Positions 16,931-26,925 are shown, numbered from the stretch's first letter. The stretch: DNA of 64,000 nucleotides from Comamonadaceae bacterium (GCA_947373105.1 CANBWK010000005.1:1-64000); one strand, 5' to 3'. Notes: a model not told the origin generated them from the letters alone. Numbers and translations: made by a program.

Positions 16931-18819
16931 CACTTGGGGCTGTATTGCAATGTTGCAAAGAGGCCGCGTCCCGGGGTGTTATAGCCATAGGCCAGTTGGT
17001 ATTGTTTGTCAAAGGCATTGTCCAGTCGCAAACGGAGGGTCCAATTTTCATCCATTTTGCGGCTGGCATACAGCGACCACAGCGCGTACCCGCCCAAGTT
17101 AACGCCAGGGCTGTAATGCGAGTCTTTGCGTTGCCCTGCCGCGTAAGCTTTGACGCCCAGTTCAAACTCACCCACTGAACGGGAGACATCCACAGAGGCG
17201 TAGGTCTTGGCACGGCGCGCCAGAGGTTCGTTGTAGCTGACGCTCCAAGGGTCTTGCGATACCGCCGTCATGCGGATCCGGTTGCCCCACCACAGCGCAC
17301 GCAAGGTGGCCTCAAGGCCTTGATTGCGCGTCTCGCCTATGTTGAGCACGTTGTAATTGGCGTCGAAATCAATAGCATCACGCGTGGCTGTAGAAAAATA
17401 AACCAAGCGCGCCAAGGTGTCTGCGCTGCTGTAGACCACCCCGGCCTCACGCGATTGGTGAGTTTCTGGTTTGAGCAAAGGGTTGGAAGAAACATCACTG
17501 GCCGTTGGGGCCCGAAATCCTGTGGAGGCGGTTGCCGTCAATCGCCATTGCGGCGCCATTTGGTAGCCTAAACCGAACAGACCTGTGGTGATTTTGTTCT
17601 GATTGGCCGTGGCATTCCACACATCGTTGTGCACCACATTCACCTCATCGTGCCGCACGTTCAGTTGCGCTGTGAGTTTGTCTAACTTTTGCGTCAAACC
17701 AGCAAACAAACCCGTGGTTTTGCGTTCCATGTTGTAAGCATAGTCACCCACAGCTGCAAAATTTTCGCGCAGGCTATCGGCGCCAAAAGTCAGGACGGTA
17801 CCCGACTGAATCTGCATTTGATTGGACCAGCGCAAGGTGTTTTGTTGACCATTGAAGCGCCCATTTTTATAAGAACCATCGCCAGCGGCATACAGCACGC
17901 CGTTCTTGGCGTCCAGATAGTTCAGTTTGGCACTGGCGATATCCAGTTGCGTGGACCATTGATCGGTGACAGCGTGTCGAAGAAACGCGCCGATCACTTC
18001 ATTTTTTTGTTGAAACAGATGAGTGTCCGTCACGCCTGTGCGATCGTCAGTGTCCACTTTGGAAAGCCTTGAGCTCAAACGCAATCCCACCACCAGATTG
18101 GCGTTGATGTTGCGCTCGAACTTGGCAGATGCAAATTCAGAGGTGTAACCATCCTTGTCGGGATTCACGCCACTTCGTTGCGTGGGGTTCATGGCAGAAA
18201 AGCCTTCACTGGCCGTTTTACCTGCGTTGATGTCGAAACGGTTATCTCCTACCGTTCCGCCATAACCTGCATTCCATCCCCAGCTGTTGCGCGAACCCGC
18301 ACTCACGCTGCCATAGGCCTGAGGGACACCACGACCTTGGCGTGTAAACACCTGGATCACCCCGCCAATGGCCGCCTCGCCATACAAAGCACTGGCATTG
18401 CCACGCAAAATCTCAATGCGCTCAACCTGCGACAGGGGGACATCGGTGATTTGCAGGGCCCCAATGCCATCGGTTTGCGCACGCACGCCATCGACCAACA
18501 AAACCACATTCTGACTATTTTGACCGCGCAAAAAGAAGGAGGTGGTCGCCCCTGGGCCGCCATTGCGCCCAAACTCCAAACCCGCCTCACCTTGCACCAA
18601 GTCGGCCAGACTGGCCGCTTGCGATCTGTCGATATCTTGTCGGGTGATCACAGAGACAGAAGGCAATACGTCAGAAAGGGATTGCTCCAAGCGGGCCGCG
18701 GAAATGACAACAGGGTTAAGTTCTTGCGCCTGAATGGCCGAAGCACCCAAGACGATTAACACCCGACACAACGCGATTGAACAGGCACGAACAGGCCGTG
18801 CAAGAAAAGTTTTATTCAT
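16930..18819 (-). CDS. btuB: TonB-dependent outer-membrane receptor, BtuB-like
   Basis: Plug domain ARLEQSLSDVLPSVSVITRQDIDRSQAASLADLVQGEAGLEFGRNGGPGATTSFFLRGQNSQNVVLLVDGVR; C-terminal beta-barrel; behind cobalamin riboswitch. Confidence 0.9.
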   Translation of the reverse strand: MNKTFLARPVRACSIALCRVLIVLGASAIQAQELNPVVISAARLEQSLSDVLPSVSVITRQDIDRSQAASLADLVQGEAGLEFGRNGGPGATTSFFLRGQNSQNVVLLVDGVRAQTDGIGALQITDVPLSQVERIEILRGNASALYGEAAIGGVIQVFTRQGRGVPQAYGSVSAGSRNSWGWNAGYGGTVGDNRFDINAGKTASEGFSAMNPTQRSGVNPDKDGYTSEFASAKFERNINANLVVGLRLSSRLSKVDTDDRTGVTDTHLFQQKNEVIGAFLRHAVTDQWSTQLDIASAKLNYLDAKNGVLYAAGDGSYKNGRFNGQQNTLRWSNQMQIQSGTVLTFGADSLRENFAAVGDYAYNMERKTTGLFAGLTQKLDKLTAQLNVRHDEVNVVHNDVWNATANQNKITTGLFGLGYQMAPQWRLTATASTGFRAPTASDVSSNPLLKPETHQSREAGVVYSSADTLARLVYFSTATRDAIDFDANYNVLNIGETRNQGLEATLRALWWGNRIRMTAVSQDPWSVSYNEPLARRAKTYASVDVSRSVGEFELGVKAYAAGQRKDSHYSPGVNLGGYALWSLYASRKMDENWTLRLRLDNAFDKQYQLAYGYNTPGRGLFATLQYSPK

Positions 18820-18899
18820 GAAAAACCAAAAATACAAGTGTCCTCACCGCCTTCCCCGACAGTGCATGGACGTTAAAGCCGTGGGTTTTAGACGCAAGG

Positions 18900-19110
18900 C
18901 CACCTTGTTGGCCGGTATCCGGGCTGGCGGAGACGACCTCTGTCGCCTTCCCAGTCGCTTGTTCAAGGCGACCAGTGGCATATTGACAGAGACAGAACTG
19001 TGAAGTTCGTCCGCTTGACCGTTGCGGGGGCAGCGCAGGTTGGATGTTGTCGAGCGAGCGACGCGACCTTCCTGCTTCCCGTTGAACTGCGGCGTGTGAA
19101 CCACACCGCG
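18900..19110 (-). ncRNA. Cobalamin (adenosylcobalamin-type) riboswitch
   Basis: Reverse strand carries CGGGAAGCAGG, the B12 box GCTGCCCCCGCAACGGTCAAGCGG, GCCACTGG, GGGAAGGCGACAGAGGTCGTCTCCGCCAGCCCGGATACCGGCC, immediately upstream of btuB. Confidence 0.93.
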
Positions 19111-19184
19111 AGCACCAACAAGTTCGATTGTAAGTATGAATCTGTCTTCAACCCTACAATACGGGTATTCACTTTTTGTCGGCC

Positions 19185-19406
19185 ATGACAAACAACCAAA
19201 CCATCGACCTGATTGCTGAACGTGTTGAACACTTGTTGCTTCGACACGAAGAGCTCGCACGCACCAACGATTTGCTAAGGCAGCAAGTCTCGGCTTTAGC
19301 GCAAGAACGCGATTTACTCAAGTCCCGACTGGCCGCTGCCCGCGCCCGGGTGGATGGCTTGATCGATCGTTTGCCCGCCACCCCTGCCTCGGATACTGCA
19401 CCATGA
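19185..19406 (+). CDS. small coiled-coil protein, TIGR02449-like (ZapB-like), upstream of zapA
   Basis: LIAERVEHLLLRHEELARTNDLLRQQVSALAQERDLLKSRLAAARARVDGLIDRLP coiled coil; overlaps zapA. Confidence 0.8.
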   Translation: MTNNQTIDLIAERVEHLLLRHEELARTNDLLRQQVSALAQERDLLKSRLAAARARVDGLIDRLPATPASDTAP

Positions 19407-19744
19407 GTACAAAACAACTGGAAGTCCAAATCATGGGGCAAAGCTACCTGTTGGGCTGCCCTGAGGGCGGAGAGCCCCAGTTGCTGGCTGCGGTGGGCAA
19501 GGTGGATCAGGCCATGTGCAAAATCCGTGATGCCGGCAAAATCAAGGCTCGGGACAAAATTGCAGTGCTGGCCGCATTGAATTTGGCCTTTGATGCCAAT
19601 GAGGCGGTAGCGGTTGCGCCCACCCCAGCGCTGACCACCCTCACGCCCAGCGAGAACCCTTTGTCGGATGCGCAATCGGTTCGTTTAAGCCAATTGCTCA
19701 AGCGCTTGGACCAAGCGCTGAGTCTTGATGGACAACTCATTTAA
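19403..19744 (+). CDS. zapA: cell division protein ZapA
   Basis: KQLEVQIMGQSYLLGCPEGGEPQLLAAVGKVDQAMCKIRDAGKIKARDKIAVLAALNLAFD. Confidence 0.9.
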   Translation: MSTKQLEVQIMGQSYLLGCPEGGEPQLLAAVGKVDQAMCKIRDAGKIKARDKIAVLAALNLAFDANEAVAVAPTPALTTLTPSENPLSDAQSVRLSQLLKRLDQALSLDGQLI

Positions 19745-19781
19745 CGCGCATTGTTAACCCACATTGGCCTACAATTGGGCC

Positions 19782-19952
19782 GTCTGCAGTGCATGCTGGG
19801 TCTTATATTTCCTTGAACCAATGCTCACTGAGCTCGGGCTTGGTACATTGACTGGTGAGCGTGATCATCTCGCGTCAGATGAACCCAACGTCAGTCTGCC
19901 CTCGCCCACCTGAACCCCCGGTTCAGGATGAGGGTCCGGTGGCACTGCAGAC
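19782..19952 (+). ncRNA. ssrS: 6S RNA
   Basis: Perfect 11-bp closing stem GTCTGCAGTGC (19782-19792) / GCACTGCAGAC (19942-19952), internal CTTGAACC...GGTTCAGG and GGGTCCGGTGG, TACAAT -10 upstream, position after zapA. Confidence 0.9.
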
Positions 19953-19983
19953 ACCTTAATTAGCCCTTCCCAGATTGAACCCC

Positions 19984-20799
19984 ATGATGTTTGACCCCAC
20001 CCTGATTCTTGAACTTGCAGCGTTGGGTATTGCCACTGGTTTTCTCGCCGGCTTACTGGGTATTGGTGGGGGCATGGTCTTGGTGCCGTTCTTGACTTAT
20101 TTGCTGGGTCAGCAAAACGTTGCACCTGAACTGGCCGTCAAAATGGCCATTGCCACTTCCATGGCGACCATCATCTTTACCTCCATCTCCAGTGTGCGTG
20201 CTCACCATAAACGCGGGGCAGTGCGCTGGTCTCTGGTCAAAGGTCTGGCGCCAGGCATCGTGCTCGGCAGCCTGGTCGCCAGCATGGGTGTGTTTGCATT
20301 CCTCAAGGGCACATTTCTGGCTTTGTTCTTTGCGGGCTTTGTGGGCTTTTCAGCCACCCAAATGTTTTTGGACAAAAAGCCCGCCCCCTCACGCCAAGTG
20401 CCAGGCACAGCAGGCCTCTTGGGTGCGGGTGGCGTCATTGGTTTTTTATCAGGCTTGGTGGGGGCGGGTGGCGGCTTTGTGTCTGTACCCTTCATGGCAT
20501 GGTGCAACATTGCCATCCACAATGCTGTCGCCACCAGCGCGGCCTTAGGGTTCCCGATTGCCTTGGCCAATGTGATCGGTTATGTCATCAGCGGACAAAA
20601 CGTTCCGAACCTGCCGGAATATTCATTCGGTTATTTGTGGTTACCCGCCATGGTGGTGATTGCATGCTGCAGCGTGTTCATGGCCCCGCTCGGTGCCAGT
20701 GCAGCCCACCGTTTACCGGTCAAGCAACTCAAGCGCGTGTTCGCCAGCATCCTGTATGTTCTGGCCGCGTACATGCTTTACAAGGGTTTGAGCATCTAA
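19984..20799 (+). CDS. TSUP family sulfite/sulfonate exporter-like membrane protein (TauE/SafE)
   Basis: LGIGGGMVLVPFLTYLL, GLVGAGGGFVSVPFMAWCNIAIHNAVATSAALGFPIA. Confidence 0.88.
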   Translation: MMFDPTLILELAALGIATGFLAGLLGIGGGMVLVPFLTYLLGQQNVAPELAVKMAIATSMATIIFTSISSVRAHHKRGAVRWSLVKGLAPGIVLGSLVASMGVFAFLKGTFLALFFAGFVGFSATQMFLDKKPAPSRQVPGTAGLLGAGGVIGFLSGLVGAGGGFVSVPFMAWCNIAIHNAVATSAALGFPIALANVIGYVISGQNVPNLPEYSFGYLWLPAMVVIACCSVFMAPLGASAAHRLPVKQLKRVFASILYVLAAYMLYKGLSI

Positions 20800-21500
20800 A
20801 CCGGTGCCACGCACCAAGGGGCTTGATCATGAACCAGGCCCATCCACAGTGCCCAGCCCGATATCGCAACAAGTGCCATACCCGCGAGTCGGATGCCCCA
20901 GCGTCTATCGCCCAGGTATTTAAGCTGAAGCAATAACCAAGGTCCTGCCCACAGGCTCACGCTGCTGCCCAAGGCAAACAAGGCCATGGTCATGGCGCCA
21001 TTCGGGATATCGCCCGTCAATGCGGCCACCATCAGGGATGAATACAAGAGGCCGCAAGGCATGAGCGACCACAAAGTGCCAATGAAGACGGGGGTCACTT
21101 GCATCCAACGACTTCCACTCCGACCACCCCACCGCTGACCCCACTGTCGCACTTGTTGCCAAATTTTTTGGGCCCCGCCGTCTAACCAGACGGGTTGCTG
21201 ACCCTGAGTCATCAGCAACAGCCCGAGCGCTATGGCGGCCACATGCAGCAATGACCAGACCGGTCGAACAGCGGCCGATTGAACCGTGAGCCACCCCAGA
21301 GCGCTGACACTGGCCGCCGCCAAGCCACCCATCAAAGCGTAGCCCAACAAGCGTCCAATTTGAAAACCCAGCATTGAACGCGAAGCGCCCACACCGGCAG
21401 CCTGCCCTATGCCCGCGCAGGCAGCGCCACACATGGCCACACAATGTGGTCCACCGGCCAAGCCCATGAGCAAGGCCGTTACGGCCAGGGAACTGGACAT
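20796..21500 (-). CDS. sulfite exporter TauE/SafE-type membrane protein (UreH/CcdA-like, cbb3 maturation context)
   Basis: LLMGLAGGPHCVAMCGAACAG; multiple TM segments. Confidence 0.82.
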   Translation of the reverse strand: MSSSLAVTALLMGLAGGPHCVAMCGAACAGIGQAAGVGASRSMLGFQIGRLLGYALMGGLAAASVSALGWLTVQSAAVRPVWSLLHVAAIALGLLLMTQGQQPVWLDGGAQKIWQQVRQWGQRWGGRSGSRWMQVTPVFIGTLWSLMPCGLLYSSLMVAALTGDIPNGAMTMALFALGSSVSLWAGPWLLLQLKYLGDRRWGIRLAGMALVAISGWALWMGLVHDQAPWCVAPV

Positions 21501-21509
21501 CGAAACGAC

Positions 21510-22883
21510 TCAAATGATTTTGGAAAAGCGCGTCCGGTTGGCATCCGCCTTGACATAGCGGTCAAACGACATGGCCACGCCACGCACAAAGAACCAACCC
21601 ATGGGGGTGACCTGGATCCCTGCGTCTGACAACTCTACCAGCCCTTGAGATTGCATGTCTTCCAAGTGGGTCATTTCGGATTTGAAATAGGATTTGAAAT
21701 CAATGAGCCACGCCAGGTTGATGGATTCGAATTGCAATTGTCCCTGGCACATGATCGCCATGATCACAGCGCGGCGAATCATATCGTCACGACTCAACGC
21801 CAAGCCTCGTACCACGGGGATTTGGTCTTGGTCGATCAGGTCGTAATATTCACTCAATGTTTTGGCGTTCTGGCTGTAGGTTGCTCCCACACGACCAATG
21901 GCCGACACGCCCAAGGCAATCAAATCGCAATCTGGTTGTGTGCTGTAGCCTTGAAAATTGCGGTGCAGTCGGCCTTGCCGTTTGGCAATGGCCAAAGCGT
22001 CATCCGGCAAGGCGAAGTGATCCATGCCGACATAGACGTAGCCGGCTTCTTCAAGTGAAGCCAGAGACCTGGCCAACATGGTTATTTTTTCACCAGGCAA
22101 TGGCAAATCGGCCGAGATGATGCGACGCTGGGGTTTGAAGCGTGCAGGCAAATGGGCATACGCATACAGGGCAATGCGGTCAGGGTGAAGGACATTGATC
22201 TGTTCCAAGGTGCGATCAAAGGACTCGGGCGTTTGGTGCGGCAGACCGTAGATCAGGTCAACATTGATGGATTCAAACCCGATTATGCGGGCCTGGGCGA
22301 CCAAATCAAACACCTGCTGTGCAGGCTGAATGCGGTGTACGGCCTCCTGAACCTTGGGGTCAAAATCCTGTACCCCAAAACTCAAACGGTTGAACCCCAA
22401 CTGCGCCAGCACAGACAAGCGCTGAGCGTCCACCGTGCGCGGGTCCACCTCAATCGAATACTCACCTCCAGGCACGATATTGAAGTTGCTTTTGAGCATC
22501 GCCATCAAGGCCATCAATTGCGCATCACTCAGGAATGTGGGCGTCCCGCCGCCCAGATGCAACTGGCTGACGGGCTGCCCCTTGCCCACATGTTTGACAT
22601 GCAAGGCCACTTCGCGGGCCAAATAGTCCAAATAGTCCACGGCCCGCTCGGGGTGCTTTGTGATGATTTTGTTGCAGGCGCAGTAATAGCACAAAGATTC
22701 ACAGAATGGAATATGCACATACAAAGACAAGGGCATGGCGCGGTTGGGCGAGGCATCCCGCCGCATTTCTAGCGCCTGAGCATAGTCTGCACAGCCAAAC
22801 GCTTCTACAAATCGATCCGCCGTCGGGTAAGAGGTATACCGAGGCCCTGGCACATCAAACCGGGTCAGTAATTCGGACGTCAT
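21510..22883 (-). CDS. hemN: oxygen-independent coproporphyrinogen III oxidase
   Basis: GPRYTSYPTADRF, YVHIPFCESLCYYCACNK radical SAM motif, HLGGGTPTFLS. Confidence 0.95.
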   Translation of the reverse strand: MTSELLTRFDVPGPRYTSYPTADRFVEAFGCADYAQALEMRRDASPNRAMPLSLYVHIPFCESLCYYCACNKIITKHPERAVDYLDYLAREVALHVKHVGKGQPVSQLHLGGGTPTFLSDAQLMALMAMLKSNFNIVPGGEYSIEVDPRTVDAQRLSVLAQLGFNRLSFGVQDFDPKVQEAVHRIQPAQQVFDLVAQARIIGFESINVDLIYGLPHQTPESFDRTLEQINVLHPDRIALYAYAHLPARFKPQRRIISADLPLPGEKITMLARSLASLEEAGYVYVGMDHFALPDDALAIAKRQGRLHRNFQGYSTQPDCDLIALGVSAIGRVGATYSQNAKTLSEYYDLIDQDQIPVVRGLALSRDDMIRRAVIMAIMCQGQLQFESINLAWLIDFKSYFKSEMTHLEDMQSQGLVELSDAGIQVTPMGWFFVRGVAMSFDRYVKADANRTRFSKII

Positions 22884-22954
22884 CCTCACCATGCGTTTTT
22901 CTCCTCTGATTTTTTATCGCTTACGCACTGTGCCCTCCTCCAAGGGCCAAAACC

Positions 22955-22968
22955 TTGACGCAAATCAA
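22955..22968. promoter_or_regulatory. FNR-type box TTGAC-GCAA-ATCAA upstream of hemN
   Basis: 9 of 10 match to TTGAT-N4-ATCAA, about 72 bp upstream of hemN start. Confidence 0.7.
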
Positions 22969-23093
22969 CTCAATGGCAATGAAGGTGGAATGCATGGCTG
23001 TCTACCTCGAATATGTCAATCTTTGTTGGATTCAAGGACTAGAATGAAAACGTGACTTCCATCAATTTGCTATATTTTTAAGGGGCATGAACC

Positions 23094-23816
23094 ATGACAC
23101 CACACGCTATCAAAGTTGCCTGCAGCAACTGCAATATGCGCGAACTGTGCATGCCCGTGGGGTTGAGCGAACCAGAGCTTCAGCGCATTGATGACTTGAT
23201 CGGTACGCGTCGCAAAGTCAAACGCAATGAGACTCTTTTTCGCAACGGCGAAAAGTTCAGCTCCTTGTATGCGATACGCACCGGTTTTTTCAAAACCTGC
23301 ATGGCGACAGAAGATGGCCGAGACCAAGTTACGGGTTTCCAAATGGCGGGCGAAATTATGGGCCTGGATGGCATCGTCAACGACTTCCACTCATGCGATG
23401 CGGTTGCACTGGAAGACGCCGAAGTTTGCGTCATGCCTTTTGACAAAATAGAAGAACTGTCGCGCGAAGTAACTTCTCTTCAGCACCACGTCCACAAAAT
23501 CATGAGCCGAGAAATTGTGCGTGAGCACGGTGTCATGTTGTTGCTGGGCAGCATGCGGGCCGAAGAGCGGTTGGCGGCATTTTTATTGAATCTGGTTCAA
23601 AGATTGCACGCACGTGGTTTTTCGCAGTCTGAGCTGATCCTGCGAATGACCCGCGAAGAAATCGGCAGCTATTTGGGCCTCAAGCTTGAAACCGTCAGCC
23701 GTACCTTCTCCAAATTTGTCGAAGAAGGCACCGTCGAAGTCAAACAAAGGCATGTACGGATTTTGGATACTGCGGCTCTACAGCAATTGGTAAATAACCA
23801 GCAGGCCTGTCACTGA
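23094..23816 (+). CDS. fnr: FNR-type Crp family transcriptional regulator
   Basis: N-terminal CSNCNMRELC cysteine cluster, cNMP fold, HTH EEIGSYLGLKLETVSRTFSKF. Confidence 0.93.
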   Translation: MTPHAIKVACSNCNMRELCMPVGLSEPELQRIDDLIGTRRKVKRNETLFRNGEKFSSLYAIRTGFFKTCMATEDGRDQVTGFQMAGEIMGLDGIVNDFHSCDAVALEDAEVCVMPFDKIEELSREVTSLQHHVHKIMSREIVREHGVMLLLGSMRAEERLAAFLLNLVQRLHARGFSQSELILRMTREEIGSYLGLKLETVSRTFSKFVEEGTVEVKQRHVRILDTAALQQLVNNQQACH

Positions 23817-23852
23817 GCGCCCCTTGATGCCTTGCCCAGCTGCGGCATGCGC

Positions 23853-24185
23853 TCAGCAATGCGTGCCTTTTGCACAGTCCGCTGGCCTTTGATCCACCGG
23901 CACGGGGCACCGATTGACTTCAAACGGTGATGCCGATAGCAGCGTGGTCAAGCCACTCGAGACCATGGCGAGAATCCAGAAAGCAAAGAAAGACAAGCTG
24001 TAAACGGCTTGGCGTGAGAGGGCAAAGGGATGGCCAAACCATTGCAGATCCTGCGGATCCACGAACGCAAAAACCAAAGCTTCCAACATACCGGCCACCA
24101 AAAAAGCCGGCCAAGCTATCCACATCATTCTTTGAGCCAGCATGCTGTTTCCTTTTGTGTCATACCTTGTCTCCGTTGTATTCAT
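23853..24185 (-). CDS. uncharacterised small membrane protein downstream of ccoH
   Basis: Two or three hydrophobic segments, C-terminal CPVPVDQRPADCAKGTHC; between fixH-like gene and fnr. Confidence 0.65.
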   Translation of the reverse strand: MNTTETRYDTKGNSMLAQRMMWIAWPAFLVAGMLEALVFAFVDPQDLQWFGHPFALSRQAVYSLSFFAFWILAMVSSGLTTLLSASPFEVNRCPVPVDQRPADCAKGTHC

Positions 24186-24188
24186 CTG

Positions 24189-24458
24189 TCAGGGTTTGGC
24201 AGGCACCACACCCGTTGCAGCATGGTTGCGCGCTGTCATGGCAGGTGCCAAACTCGCACCGGCACCTGCTTGACTCTGTGCAGCAGACTCTGTTTCAAGC
24301 ACGGTATTGGGCGAACTCAATGCCAAATACAAAGTTATGAAACTGGCCACGACCACGACAGCAGGACCGGCAATCACCATCCACACATGGCCAAATTTCC
24401 ACCAAGGCTGTGCCACATGATCGATCGTGTTTGCAGTTGATGTTGACATTTTCGGCAT
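24189..24458 (-). CDS. ccoH: FixH/CcoH family protein
   Basis: PWWKFGHVWMVIAGPAVVVVASFITLYLAL; directly downstream of ccoG. Confidence 0.82.
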   Translation of the reverse strand: MPKMSTSTANTIDHVAQPWWKFGHVWMVIAGPAVVVVASFITLYLALSSPNTVLETESAAQSQAGAGASLAPAMTARNHAATGVVPAKP

Positions 24459-24480
24459 ACTTTCAAAAATCAGGCGTCCT

Positions 24481-25932
24481 TCAGCGGGGCACCAAGAAAA
24501 CAGATTTTTCGACAATTTTTTCACTTGGCGAACTCGAGGTGATGCTGAAGTGAATCGGATGTGAGCCCGCAGCGATTGCATCGTAAGGCACTTGCAAACG
24601 TACTGAAATCCATTTGGACTCGGTCGATGCAACGATCGCCTGGTCATCGGTCACCAAGGTCAAACCCGGCACACCTTCTGCGGCAATGGTAAAGCGCTGC
24701 TCTTGCTCAGCCGCATTCATGATCTGCAAACGGTAGTTGTTCTCTATTTTTCCACCTGCCACGATACGCGCCAAGGATGCGCGATCGCGCACCACATCAA
24801 CTTTGAAGGGTGTGCGCAGGGCCAAGCTCACACCCACCGCGATCACAATGGTCCACAAAATACCGGTGTAGATCAACACACGGGGCCTGAAAATTCGGCG
24901 CACCATTTGGGCGTGCGTCCAGCCTTGCTTCATCGCATGCTGCGTAGAATATTTGACCAAGCCCCGTGGGTAGCCCATTTTGTCCATCACGACATCGCAA
25001 ACATCTGCACACGCACCGCAACCAATGCATTCGTATTGAAGACCCTTGCGAATATCAATGCCCGTGGGACATACTTGGACGCACAGCGTGCAGTCTACGC
25101 ATGCACCTAAATTCAATACACTCGCATCGACTTTTTTACTGCGTGCGCCACGCGGCTCTCCACGCTGTTCATCGTAGGTCACGATCAATGTGTCTTTGTC
25201 AAACATGGCACTCTGAAACCGTGCATAAGGGCACATGTACTTGCACACTTGCTCACGCATAAAGCCTGCGTTACCGTAAGTGGCAAAGCCATAAAAGAAG
25301 ACCCAAAAAACTTCCCAAGACGACATACGGCCTAAGAAAAATTCCATCCCCAAGTCACGTATGGGCGTGAAGTAGCCCACAAAAGTAAAACCCGTCCACA
25401 TAGATAAGCTGATCCACAAGAAATGTTTGTACCATTTTTTGACCAGTTTCTCGAGTGACATGGACGAATCATCCAGGCGGATACGGGCGGTGCGATCCCC
25501 TTCGACCTTGCGTTCGATCCACATGAAAATTTCGCTGTAAACCGTCTGTGGGCAGGCATAGCCGCACCACAAGCGGCCCGCTACCGCTGTAAACAAAAAC
25601 AAGGACAGTGCGGAGATCACAAGCAAGGCGGTCAGATAGATAAAGTCTTGCGGATACAAGACAATGCCAAAAATGTAAAACCGCCGTGCACCCAAATCGA
25701 AAAGAACCGCTTGACGCTGTCCCCATTCGAACCAGGGTAGGCCGTAAAAAACAAGTTGCGTGATCAACACCATCACCCAACGCCACTTGGCAAACAAGCC
25801 CGTGACGCTGCGTGGATAGATTTTTTGATGCGCTATATACAGCGAATTTAATTCGTCTGTATCCTCCTCGACCGTCATTGCCAAAGGATGAATGGGAATG
25901 ATCTTCGGTACAGATCCAGAGTTTTTTTTCAA
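24481..25932 (-). CDS. ccoG: cytochrome c oxidase accessory protein CcoG (4Fe-4S)
   Basis: RLWCGYACPQTVYSEIFMWIER, CVDCTLCVQVCPTGIDIRKGLQYECIGCGACADVCD. Confidence 0.95.
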   Translation of the reverse strand: MKKNSGSVPKIIPIHPLAMTVEEDTDELNSLYIAHQKIYPRSVTGLFAKWRWVMVLITQLVFYGLPWFEWGQRQAVLFDLGARRFYIFGIVLYPQDFIYLTALLVISALSLFLFTAVAGRLWCGYACPQTVYSEIFMWIERKVEGDRTARIRLDDSSMSLEKLVKKWYKHFLWISLSMWTGFTFVGYFTPIRDLGMEFFLGRMSSWEVFWVFFYGFATYGNAGFMREQVCKYMCPYARFQSAMFDKDTLIVTYDEQRGEPRGARSKKVDASVLNLGACVDCTLCVQVCPTGIDIRKGLQYECIGCGACADVCDVVMDKMGYPRGLVKYSTQHAMKQGWTHAQMVRRIFRPRVLIYTGILWTIVIAVGVSLALRTPFKVDVVRDRASLARIVAGGKIENNYRLQIMNAAEQEQRFTIAAEGVPGLTLVTDDQAIVASTESKWISVRLQVPYDAIAAGSHPIHFSITSSSPSEKIVEKSVFLVPR

Positions 25933-25959
25933 GCCGTTATCAATTCAACAAGTATCAAT

Positions 25960-26889
25960 TTATTTCGCAGCAGGCGCAACCGCAGCGGGACCTTTGTTGG
26001 ACAAACCCCAGACGTAGGACGCCAGAACATGAATTTGCCCATCGGTCAATTTGTCTGCTTGTGCTGGCATCTGATTTATCTTGCCATTGTTGATTTTGTC
26101 CACAATAGCGGCCTCCCCCCAACCATGCAACCAGATGTCGTCGGTCAAATTAGGGGCCCCCAAGGCTTGATTGCCTTTGCCATCCATGCCATGGCAGGCG
26201 GCGCAGGCACCAAACTTGGATTTACCCAATGAAGCGCGCAGCGAATCGTTCGGACTGCCGGACAGGCTGAGCACATAATGCGCCACATTACGGACATCGT
26301 CAGGTGTGCCGACAGCCGCCGCCATAGGCGGCATCTGTCCGATGCGACCTTTCGTTAAGCTTTCCTTGATCTTGTCGGGCGTGCCACCGTGCAACCAATC
26401 GGCATCTGTCAAATTCGGAAAGCCTTTGCTACCCCGCGCATCGGAGCCATGGCACTGGGAACAGTTGTTCATGAACAAGCGATCACCAATGGCCATGGCT
26501 TGTGGGTCCTTGGCCACGTCTTCGGGCGGCATGCCAGCAAAGCGCGCATAGATGGGCTCTACCTCTTTGTTGCCTTTAGCCACTTCGGCCTGGTACTGCC
26601 CAATGGATGTCCAACCGAGTTGGCCAGCAAAGTTACCCAGGCCAGGGTACAAAGCCAAGTACATCAAAGAAAACACGATGGTGATGATGAACAAGCCGAC
26701 CCACCAACGGGGCAGTGGATTGTTCATTTCGCGCAGATCGCCATCCCACACGTGACCGGTGGTGTTGTCATTGGCCGTCATGGCTTTGGCTTTGCCGCTG
26801 AACCACAGCAGCAGCAAACAGGCAAAGATGCCAACCAGCGAAATGCCAGCCACATACATTGACCAGAAATTGCTTGTGAAGTCACTCAT
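25960..26889 (-). CDS. ccoP: cbb3-type cytochrome c oxidase subunit III (diheme)
   Basis: WDGDLREMNNPLPRWW, two CxxCH motifs (CSQCH, CAACH). Confidence 0.95.
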   Translation of the reverse strand: MSDFTSNFWSMYVAGISLVGIFACLLLLWFSGKAKAMTANDNTTGHVWDGDLREMNNPLPRWWVGLFIITIVFSLMYLALYPGLGNFAGQLGWTSIGQYQAEVAKGNKEVEPIYARFAGMPPEDVAKDPQAMAIGDRLFMNNCSQCHGSDARGSKGFPNLTDADWLHGGTPDKIKESLTKGRIGQMPPMAAAVGTPDDVRNVAHYVLSLSGSPNDSLRASLGKSKFGACAACHGMDGKGNQALGAPNLTDDIWLHGWGEAAIVDKINNGKINQMPAQADKLTDGQIHVLASYVWGLSNKGPAAVAPAAK

Positions 26890-26925
26890 TTCGATTCCTT
26901 TTTATATTCATTTCGCAAGACCACC

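Noticed and set aside
19865-20125. 86-aa - strand ORF over the 6S RNA and TSUP gene start
   Set aside because: Overlaps structured RNA and a good + strand gene; no protein-like features.
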